A DNA stretch of 53,597 nucleotides from Actinomycetes bacterium (GTDB lineage: Bacteria; Actinomycetota; Acidimicrobiia; Acidimicrobiales; Poriferisodalaceae), in assembly GCA_024228575.1 (NCBI GenBank), contig JAAETH010000509.1:1-53597 (forward strand), read 5' to 3'. The notes under the pieces are model-generated. The model searched no databases and was not told the DNA's origin. It was given only the letters and a program-made list of their open reading frames with translations. Positions 48,253 through 53,597 of the stretch are shown in pieces. Numbering within the stretch: position 1 is the first letter of the stretch; every line of letters begins with the position of its first letter. Position numbers and translations under genes: made by a program.

Positions 48253-48678
48253 CTAGAGCAAGCTGACGACGAAATCGACAAGAGGTACGCGAGGAAGCGT
48301 TTGAATCTCAGCCAGCGTGAACCACGCTGCCTCGTCGGTTGTGCTGTGGATCCAGTCGGTGCGGAGTTCGGCGCGTAGTTGTCCCATCTCGTAGCCGAGG
48401 TCGAGAACGTGACCGGCGTCGCCACGTGGCGATTTGTCCGCAGCGAACCAGCGAGAGAAGACGCCGAGCACGGTGTCCGCCTCACCATCTAGACCCGCTT
48501 CCTCCTGGAGCTCGCGCTTGACGGTGTCCTCCGGTGACTCGCCCCACTCCAATCCGCCACGGGCATCGTCCACTTCCCGTGATCAGGAGTGCCTCCTGAC
48601 GCGAACCTCGTGAGCAACAATCGCTGAGCGGGGTCTCGACACTGCGTAGGCCGCTGCCCGCCGCCAATGAGCTTCCAC
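48253..48678 (-). pseudogene. Nudix hydrolase, two frameshifts
   Basis: The complete Nudix box GGLEWGESPEDTVKREL + QEEAGL is in the frame ending at 48253. The upstream part (CRDPAQRLLLTRFASGG, PDHGKWTMP) is in a second frame, and the first residues (VEAHWRRAAAYAV, from GTG 48678) are in a third. Single-base losses near 48630 and 48562 explain both shifts. Ancestral role: hydrolysis of an NDP-X compound such as an oxidised nucleotide. The 3' fragment 48253-48573 still carries the catalytic motif. Confidence 0.8.
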
Positions 48679-48708
48679 CACGGCATCCTCCCTTGCCTGT
48701 CGGGCAGG

Positions 48709-49158
48709 CTAGGTGACGCCGATGAGCACGAGCGCAGTCACGAGGGCGATCACCGCAAGGCGAACACAGACGCTGTACACGGTGTGACCCAGTCTGGTCT
48801 CGATACGTTCGACCGTGAACGGCAGCTCACGCCCGCCGAATGGGTCGCTTCGAATCCCGAACTGATAGGCGTCCGACGCGGTTTCGACAGCGAGCACGAA
48901 GACTCTCACGAAGAAGAACTGACGAGTCGAGTAGAGCGTTGCACGCTTGACGTCGTCATGCTTGATCCTCCAGTTCCCCTGGGTCATCCATTTGTCGTCG
49001 ACACACAGAGCGCCCCTTTGAGCCCTGACCCACTTGGAGGACCGGCGCGGGGGACCTGCCTCGCCTTTGAGCCCCTTGGCAGCGATCTGCACGGGACAGT
49101 ACGTCGAGTCGTCTGCCACAGGGGCGACAGTACCGGCACCGCGCTCGTCCGGCATTCG
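48709..49158 (-). CDS. Unknown island protein with PH-like core and C-terminal membrane helix
   Basis: About 149 residues from ATG 49158 (the frame is open to 49221). The middle looks like a small beta-rich, PH-like domain: ALCVDDKWMTQGNWRIKHDDV, ATLYSTRQFFFVRVFVLAVE, AYQFGIRSDPFGGRELPF. The end is hydrophobic (CVRLAVIALVTALVLIGV), so it is probably tail-anchored. No family name can be given. It lies in the minus-strand group of the island. Confidence 0.55.
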   Translation of the reverse strand, partial: RMPDERGAGTVAPVADDSTYCPVQIAAKGLKGEAGPPRRSSKWVRAQRGALCVDDKWMTQGNWRIKHDDVKRATLYSTRQFFFVRVFVLAVETASDAYQFGIRSDPFGGRELPFTVERIETRLGHTVYSVCVRLAVIALVTALVLIGVT

Positions 49159-49217
49159 TGTCGACGGGGCGACGAGTCCAGGGATCTGCGGATCGCTCGT
49201 GTCGCGTTGAGCGGGTC

Positions 49218-49643
49218 TCACCGACTTGGTGCGGGCTCCTCAACGACCTCGACCAGCACGCCCCAGCTTGGAACCGACACCGAAGTATCCCAGCAGACGC
49301 CCGGCCCCTCTTCGGCCTCCACCTCGTACGTCCGGTTGGCCGCCTCGAACTCGTAGACGCCGAATCGCTCGGTTCGGACCGCGGATAGCGCTCCGATCTC
49401 GGGGTGGTTGATCGATAGGACCTTCAGCGCGAGCCGGGTCCAGCTATCGGGCTGTAGCAGCGAGTTGTAGAACACGATGTCGGGTGTCTGTCTCAGCCAG
49501 GCAACATGAGTAAGGTCCGGCAGCTCGGTGTAGACGACGAAGTCGTTGGATTGCCCGACGACTATGGATTGGTCGAGGTTGTACCAACCGGGTAGCCACA
49601 CCGCGGTCTTCGCATCTCCCACGCGTGCGGTCATGGAGCGCAT
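49218..49643 (-). CDS. Unknown island protein (141 aa)
   Basis: Not recognised. From ATG 49643 the sequence reads MRSMTARVGDAKTAVWLPGW and continues with beta-rich segments (DFVVYTELPDLTHVAWLRQ, FGVYEFEAANRTYEVEAEE) and an ending VCWDTSVSVPSWGVLVEVV. No signal peptide or membrane helix. The frame overlaps the end of the next upstream gene if the longer start 49730 is used; the shorter start avoids most of this. Start is uncertain. Confidence 0.55.
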   Translation of the reverse strand: MRSMTARVGDAKTAVWLPGWYNLDQSIVVGQSNDFVVYTELPDLTHVAWLRQTPDIVFYNSLLQPDSWTRLALKVLSINHPEIGALSAVRTERFGVYEFEAANRTYEVEAEEGPGVCWDTSVSVPSWGVLVEVVEEPAPSR

Positions 49644-49675
49644 ACTGCCATGAGAGGTAGCGATGAAGCCGTTCG

Positions 49676-50266
49676 TCAGGGGATCTTCCGGAGTTCTGGC
49701 CCGTTGTAGCGGTCGTCGTGGCCTTCCCAATACCGTAGGTATCCGTAGTCGTACCCGATGGCGAAGGTTGGGAGGTTGAGCGCCAGCAGTAGCTGTTCTT
49801 GTGGCTCCGGGTGGTAGGTGTGCTGGGCGTTCGAGAGTGCAGCGACGGCAGCCGCCTGGTCGCCCCGACCGATCGTGGAGACGAACGCTTCGGCTCCAGA
49901 TGCCTCCGCCGCTTCGAACCCGAGCGCCGAGAAGTCGACGTCCTCGAGGCCTTCAAGCTCCTCGGGGCTCAGTCCCATGTATTCGGCGGTGTCGTGTGTC
50001 GTGGCATCGGCGAGGAATCGTCCCTGGCGCCACACCTCGACAGTCAGAACCTCGTCGTCGAAGATGCTGCACCGAACGATCGGCGAATCCACGGATTCTG
50101 AGACCGCTCGGGGCAGATCATGCCTGAGCGGGTCACCTGCGTCGTCGAGGAATAGAACGACGACATCACCTTCCGCGGCGATCCAGCCCTTGTGACCAGC
50201 GAGTGCCGCGGCAGCGGCATCGAGTGTGGTCTCGAGGATCATCATCTGCTGATAGGAGCCACCCAT
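49676..50266 (-). CDS. MGGSY-family protein A (unknown function)
   Basis: 196 residues from ATG 50266, with GGAGGTGGGCC directly upstream. Paralogue of the protein at 51439-52017: both start MGGSY, share an early ALAGHKGWIAAEGDVVVLFL/LLAGQDGWIAGDGATVAVFV segment, the core FDDEVLTVEVWRQGRFLADA/FDDDVLTCELWREGELVADV, an acidic EELEGL/EELAML region and the ending LPTFAIGYDYG ... YNGPELRKIP. No signal, helix or enzyme motif was found. The two genes flank the DUF4262 gene. Role unknown; an immunity or SUKH-like role is only a guess. Confidence 0.75.
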   Translation of the reverse strand: MGGSYQQMMILETTLDAAAAALAGHKGWIAAEGDVVVLFLDDAGDPLRHDLPRAVSESVDSPIVRCSIFDDEVLTVEVWRQGRFLADATTHDTAEYMGLSPEELEGLEDVDFSALGFEAAEASGAEAFVSTIGRGDQAAAVAALSNAQHTYHPEPQEQLLLALNLPTFAIGYDYGYLRYWEGHDDRYNGPELRKIP

Positions 50267-50493
50267 GGCCCACCTCCACTGCCACAACCGCGCGCACTAC
50301 CCGACTACATCACATCTCGTCGGCGCAGCCCCTGCGATGTCAAGGAGAGGTCATGTATCAATGAGCTGCTTGGCCATGTTTGGGGCCCTTGCGTGGGATC
50401 GGCGCGATTCGCAGATTGGAGTGTCCGGTCTGGTGGCGGTCGCCGAGCTGGTCAAGGGGAGTGCGACTTCGTCCGAGCGAACCCGGCGGGTGC

Positions 50494-51252
50494 CTAGTCC
50501 GCGCTCATTTCGCTGCGCACCCACGGCCCGTCCAGCGTGAAGCGCTCGGCCTCCCACCCGATGGCTAGGTCGGCGAGTTCGACAAGGCGCGGGTTGAGGC
50601 CGACGAGGTGGCGGAAGTGCGATCTGACCACGTCGTCGGGTTCGACCAGCCCTCCATCGAGGATCTGCCATTCGCCTTCGTGGTCGTGGGCGACAAGCAT
50701 TGCTGGCTGGCCGTCGTGAAGGATTCGCTTGGTGGAGTAGACGAACGCGTCAGGTAGCTCTTCGAAGGGCCATGGGCCTAGGCCGACGGTCCATGGCCCG
50801 GTGGGGTGGTCTTGCATGGCGGTCCAGCCCTGTGGTTGGTCCAGGCGGCACCGATCACCCACTCCTTCTTGCCATGGGAACAGGCTGTGACGGTCGGGCC
50901 ACACCGCCTGGATGACCGGCAGCGGGGGATGCTGGGCGAACCACATCGCGTAACCGAACAGTTCGGGATACCAGCTCCTGTCGATCGCCCTCATGGTCAA
51001 AGGCGCCGTGGGAAGGACGCCCTTGACTTGTTCGAGGTCGGTCAGCGTGCTTCCTGTCCGGACTCTCTCGGCGAGCTGGTTGAGCCAGGTGGCCATGTCG
51101 CCTTCCTGGAGTCCGAACATGGCGATCTCGGGATTGAGATCCAGGAGGCTGTCGATATCATCTGGCCGGTGAAGCAAGCGGCGACCAGACCCGGTAGCTC
51201 CGACGTCTTTCCTCGAGAGAGGACTCGGCCGATACCTGGTCGCGGACGCCAT
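50494..51252 (-). CDS. DUF4262 domain-containing protein, possibly N-truncated
   Basis: The segment NPEIAMFGLQEGDMATWLNQ, ... LPVIQAVWPDRHSLFPWQEG resembles DUF4262 from residue ~40, but the expected beginning of the domain (a YTVGL-type strand) is missing. The C-terminal ~100 residues (WTVGLGPWPFEELPDAFVYS, ILDGGLVEPDDVVRSHFRHLVG, ELADLAIGWEAERFTLDGPWVR) form a second domain I cannot name. The first ~38 residues overlap the PIN remnant on the other strand and may not be native, so the gene may have lost its start by rearrangement. Confidence 0.6.
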   Translation of the reverse strand: MASATRYRPSPLSRKDVGATGSGRRLLHRPDDIDSLLDLNPEIAMFGLQEGDMATWLNQLAERVRTGSTLTDLEQVKGVLPTAPLTMRAIDRSWYPELFGYAMWFAQHPPLPVIQAVWPDRHSLFPWQEGVGDRCRLDQPQGWTAMQDHPTGPWTVGLGPWPFEELPDAFVYSTKRILHDGQPAMLVAHDHEGEWQILDGGLVEPDDVVRSHFRHLVGLNPRLVELADLAIGWEAERFTLDGPWVRSEMSAD

Positions 51253-51412
51253 CCGAGCCCGCGGCTACACGGTGCTACCGATGGCCGAGCGATTCGACCT
51301 TCATCTGAACCGCATCCTCCAGCGGGCAGCCAAGCCCGGCCCATACCTGTACGTGATCGGAGCCAAAGGACTCGAACATCGCTGCCATCGGGGTGACCGT
51401 GGGTTGCTTTGA
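51185..51412 (+). pseudogene. PIN-like toxin remnant with internal deletion
   Basis: The reading SFLERGLGRYLVADAIRARG YTVLPMAERFD is the usual beginning of a PIN-like family (acidic tip altered), and LNRILQRAAKPGPYLYVIGA is its usual end. The central ~70 residues that normally carry the acidic catalytic cluster are absent, and no start codon in frame is convincing. Stop TGA at 51410-51412. Probably once a toxin-type RNase; now non-functional. The identification is from memory of the family. Confidence 0.6.
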
Positions 51413-51438
51413 GCTGCCTGATCCGGTGGGTTGCCCCG

Positions 51439-52017
51439 CTAGCTCAGCGCGGTGAGTTCGGGACCTTCGTACTGGTCGCCGACGGCTTCGAGCCCGAAGA
51501 AGTCCCATCCCACGGCGAATGTCGGAAGGTCGAGTGCCTTCAAGAGCTCGCGGTGCAGATCGGTCGCGTAGACACGAGTCGTGCCGAGCGCATCTGCAGG
51601 GTCTGTCAGCAGTGCCAGCGCTTGTGCTCGCTCTCCGCGTGCAAGCACGTTGACGAATGGCTCTGGGCCCGATGTCTCCGAGGTAGCCACGTCTATGCCG
51701 AGCATCGCGAGTTCCTCCGGCGTGTCTGCATACTCGAACATGTCCGGGACAGACACGTCGGCGACAAGCTCGCCTTCTCGCCACAATTCGCATGTCAGAA
51801 CGTCATCGTCGAACACGCTGAAACGGAGCACGGGGGTGTCGAGCAGGGTCGACACCGACGAAGTCAGTATCGAAGGGTCGGCCAGGGGTTCCGAGCGGAC
51901 GAAGACGGCTACGGTGGCGCCATCCCCGGCGATCCAGCCGTCTTGTCCTGCCAACAGCTCGGCGGTCTCGGCCGCTGAAGTCTCAAGAGCGAGCAAGTGT
52001 TCGTACGAGCCACCCAC
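51439..52017 (-). CDS. MGGSY-family protein B (unknown function)
   Basis: 192 residues, paralogue of the protein at 49676-50266 over its whole length (see the shared core FDDDVLTCELWREGELVADV and ending DLPTFAVGWDFFG ... YEGPELTALS). Start GTG 52017 with the same GGAGGTGGGCC ribosome-binding context, so even the leader is conserved between the copies. Only partly similar in the middle (FVNVLARGERAQALALL), so the duplication is old or the copies came in separately. It is divergent from the broken RNA ligase gene. Confidence 0.75.
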   Translation of the reverse strand: MGGSYEHLLALETSAAETAELLAGQDGWIAGDGATVAVFVRSEPLADPSILTSSVSTLLDTPVLRFSVFDDDVLTCELWREGELVADVSVPDMFEYADTPEELAMLGIDVATSETSGPEPFVNVLARGERAQALALLTDPADALGTTRVYATDLHRELLKALDLPTFAVGWDFFGLEAVGDQYEGPELTALS

Positions 52018-52103
52018 GGCCCACCTCCAAACTGATGGGTAGGCGCACGAGGATAGGGGACATTCGATGCGCCGACGTCATTCGTGTCGCTACGGTCGGC
52101 TTC

Positions 52104-53136
52104 ATGTCGGAGATGCAGGTGGGCGATCGCAGCTTGGCGAGTATTCGCACCGTGGATCGTGTTGACCCGATCGAGGGAGCTGATCGCATCGAGGTTGCGC
52201 GGGTTGGTGGGTGGAACATCGTCGTGAAGCGAGGGGAGTTCGTGCCGGGCGATCGGTGTGTCTACTTCGAGTTGATTCGCTCCTGCCGACGGGCGACGCG
52301 AGGTTCGCCTTCCTGGCTGAGCGTGGCGAGCGGACGGTCGAAGATGGGCGGACGGGTCATGTTCTGAAGACGGCTCGTCTTCGTGGCGTCTTCTCGCAGG
52401 GACTGGTGATGCCTTTCGATCTGCTTCCAGAGATCCGAGATGCCAGCAGCGGGGATATCGATCTGGGTGCCTTGATCGGTGTTTCGAAGTGGGAGCCACC
52501 CATTCCGGCCGGTCTCGCAGGTGAGGTGGTGGGGCCGTTCTCGTCAGCGTTCGTCCGCAAGACCGATTCGGAGCGGGTCCAGAATCTGACAGACCTCTAC
52601 GATCAGGTCCGTTCGTCAGCGGAGTGGATGGCTACCGAGAAGATCGATGGAACGTCGGCGACGTTCATTCTCGATGGCGGCAGGCTCCGCGTCTGCGGTC
52701 GCAACTGGGAGTGCGCCGAGTCGGACAGCAACACGATGTGGGACCGCGCCCGCGGCCTGAGTCTGGCCGAGCGGATGGTCGACGGGTGACCACTGCAGGG
52801 CGAGGTGTTCGGTGAGGGGATTAGTTCGAACCCGCTCGAGATCCGTGGCAAGAGGTTCGCCGTCTTCGCCCTGTCCCTCGATCGGATTCCTGTCCCACGA
52901 GAAGAGTGGCCGGATTGGGTTCGCGATCTCGCCGTGCCCGAACTCGACCTGGAGCTCCCTGCGACTGTCGAAGAGGCGTTGCTCCAAGCTGACGAGTTGG
53001 AGTCGATGATCACCCCGGCCGGCGAGCTGAGGGAGTCGTCTGGCACACGCGAGACGGATCGATCCTCGACGAACTCGACGGCCGTGGCACCTTCAAGGTG
53101 ATCTTGAACCGCTACTTGCTCAAGCGCGACCGCTGA
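52104..53136 (+). pseudogene. ATP-dependent RNA ligase, two frameshifts and one nonsense codon
   Basis: Ancestral product about 340 residues: MSEMQVGDRSLASIRTVD and GGWNIVVKRGEFVPGDRCVYF in the first frame. After a shift near 52272 comes DSLLPTGDARFAFLAERG through the nucleotidyl-transfer motif ATEKIDGTSATF (Lys attacks ATP). TGA 52787-52789 interrupts DG*PLQGEVFGEGI, and a last shift near 53030 moves to EGVVWHTRDGSILDELDG ... LKRDR. This is the Rnl2/Deinococcus-type RNA ligase family, used for RNA repair. A truncated protein from 52211 could keep only part of the domain. Confidence 0.8.
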
Positions 53137-53207
53137 GTGCGGTTGCAGCTCGTTCTCGATGTTCAGGAGTTCCCGCACGGGGGTGGCCCGGTTGTTCTTC
53201 TGTCAGA

Positions 53208-53227
53208 AGCGCGCACGAAACGCGCAC
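53208..53227. repeat. Right-end repeat, candidate integrase arm site
   Basis: AGCGCGCACGAAACGCGCAC, a direct pair of CGCGCAC elements like those at 46565-46586. Both sites lie inside the island, about 45 and 120 bases from the left and right repeats. Confidence 0.5.
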
Positions 53228-53347
53228 AAGAGCCGCCGGATCGAGACGGAACCGCCGGATTCGGCCGGAAAGTCCGGACACAAACACCACCTCTGACCAG
53301 CATTATTGGAATCTGCCGAACTCCACTGGACGTTTCAGGCCGCTCTC

Positions 53348-53410
53348 AAACCCCCCGGCTCCCCAGGGGGCGTGCGGGTTCGAACCCCGCTCCGGGCACT
53401 GCTGATCAGG
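53348..53410 (+). repeat. attR-type direct repeat (tRNA-Leu fragment)
   Basis: Copy of 46459-46521 with two mismatches. It contains the variable arm, T arm and acceptor 3' strand of tRNA-Leu but no 5' half, so it is not a tRNA gene. It marks the far end of the island. Confidence 0.9.
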
Positions 53411-53597
53411 GCGTTTGTCCCTCTGGCCGATCTCGCCTATTCGCCGAAAGGGCAACACGCGTGGCGCTGCGATCGAGGTCGGCGATGCGAACTGCCCGAT
53501 GTTGGCGCCAGGTAGCTCCCAAGCCTCCAGGACACTGGCTGAGAGTCCGCAGCAGCGGACAGAGACCAGGTCTCGACCTACGTATCCGTTTGTAATA
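53411..53597. other. Sequence beyond the island; no gene recognised
   Basis: The first ~50 bases (gcgtttgtccctctggccga onward) resemble the bases after the left repeat (ccttttgcccttccggtcga onward) well beyond the tRNA homology. This could be the start of a second, tandem element. No convincing coding frame is visible before the window ends. Confidence 0.4.

Larger units (their letters stand above)
46459..53410. mobile_element. Integrative genomic island at tRNA-Leu, degenerate
   Basis: Bounded by a 63-base direct repeat: 46459-46521 (3' half of tRNA-Leu and 12 bases beyond) and 53348-53410. A tyrosine-integrase gene lies next to the tRNA, the usual position. Contents: broken integrase, unknown gene, broken Nudix, PH-like membrane protein, unknown gene, two MGGSY-family paralogues, a DUF4262 protein, a PIN-toxin remnant and a broken RNA ligase. 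No replication or conjugation genes. Probably no longer mobile by itself. Confidence 0.85.

Noticed and set aside
53348-53410. Second tRNA-Leu
   Set aside because: No 5' acceptor strand, D arm or anticodon stem upstream; it is only the copied 3' part.

Overview
The window looks like a chromosomal segment of a high-GC actinobacterium, most likely of the class Acidimicrobiia. The signs are the codon use, the many GTG/TTG starts with 1-8 base stop/start overlaps, envelope proteins with very long threonine linkers, and a core gene order that from memory matches the mycobacterial block rsmI - metG - tatD - rpf - rsmA - ispE - glmU - prs - rplY - pth - mfd - mazG - eno - ftsB - DUF501 - ppx (about Rv1003 to Rv1026). 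All assignments come from reading translations; no database search was run.

Layout. (1) 1-6.2 kb: rsmI, then a minus-strand run of a PAS-GGDEF protein, a GntR/MocR-type regulator and a glycosyltransferase with a C-terminal PilZ domain, which looks like a cyclic-di-GMP-linked exopolysaccharide module. (2) 6.3-11.3 kb: metG, tatD, an Rpf-type muralytic protein, rsmA and ispE. (3) 11.3-13.3 kb: a 29-residue ribosomal protein gene of the bS22 type on the minus strand with a strong hairpin terminator, an ECF sigma factor with a FecR-like, threonine-rich membrane partner, and tRNA-Gln(UUG). (4) 13.4-24.6 kb: a GlmU lacking most of its acetyltransferase domain, prs, rplY, pth, mfd, a PpiC-type lipoprotein, mazG, eno and ftsB. 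(5) 24.6-36.9 kb: a block that splits ftsB from DUF501/ppx. It holds a three-gene ABC-2 exporter, a carbon-monoxide-dehydrogenase-type operon (coxS, coxM, coxD, coxE, two XdhC/CoxF proteins, a MobA-like cytidylyltransferase, coxG) with no large catalytic subunit, a membrane-anchored Hsp70-like protein ending in a PASTA-like domain, and a secreted beta-propeller protein. (6) 36.9-46.4 kb: pilB, DUF501, ppx, a GNAT acetyltransferase, a PD-(D/E)XK nuclease, an SLC13-type permease, a small unknown, an acetoacetate-CoA ligase and a NeuD-like acyltransferase.

(7) 46.4-53.4 kb: a genomic island in tRNA-Leu(UAA). The 3' end of the tRNA plus following bases (46459-46521) is repeated at 53348-53410 with two differences, and a tyrosine integrase gene lies next to the tRNA. 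The island is decaying: the integrase, a Nudix hydrolase, a PIN-type toxin and an RNA ligase are broken, whereas no obvious frameshift or nonsense break was found in the core genes. It also carries two paralogues of an unrecognised family beginning MGGSY, which is the best candidate here for something undescribed.

How the parts work together: the core genes serve translation, cell wall and isoprenoid precursors, nucleotide metabolism, DNA repair and division. The cox operon would mature and anchor a molybdenum hydroxylase, provided the large subunit is encoded elsewhere. Cyclic-di-GMP may link the GGDEF protein, the PilZ glycosyltransferase and PilB, whose N-terminus resembles the c-di-GMP-binding MshEN domain.
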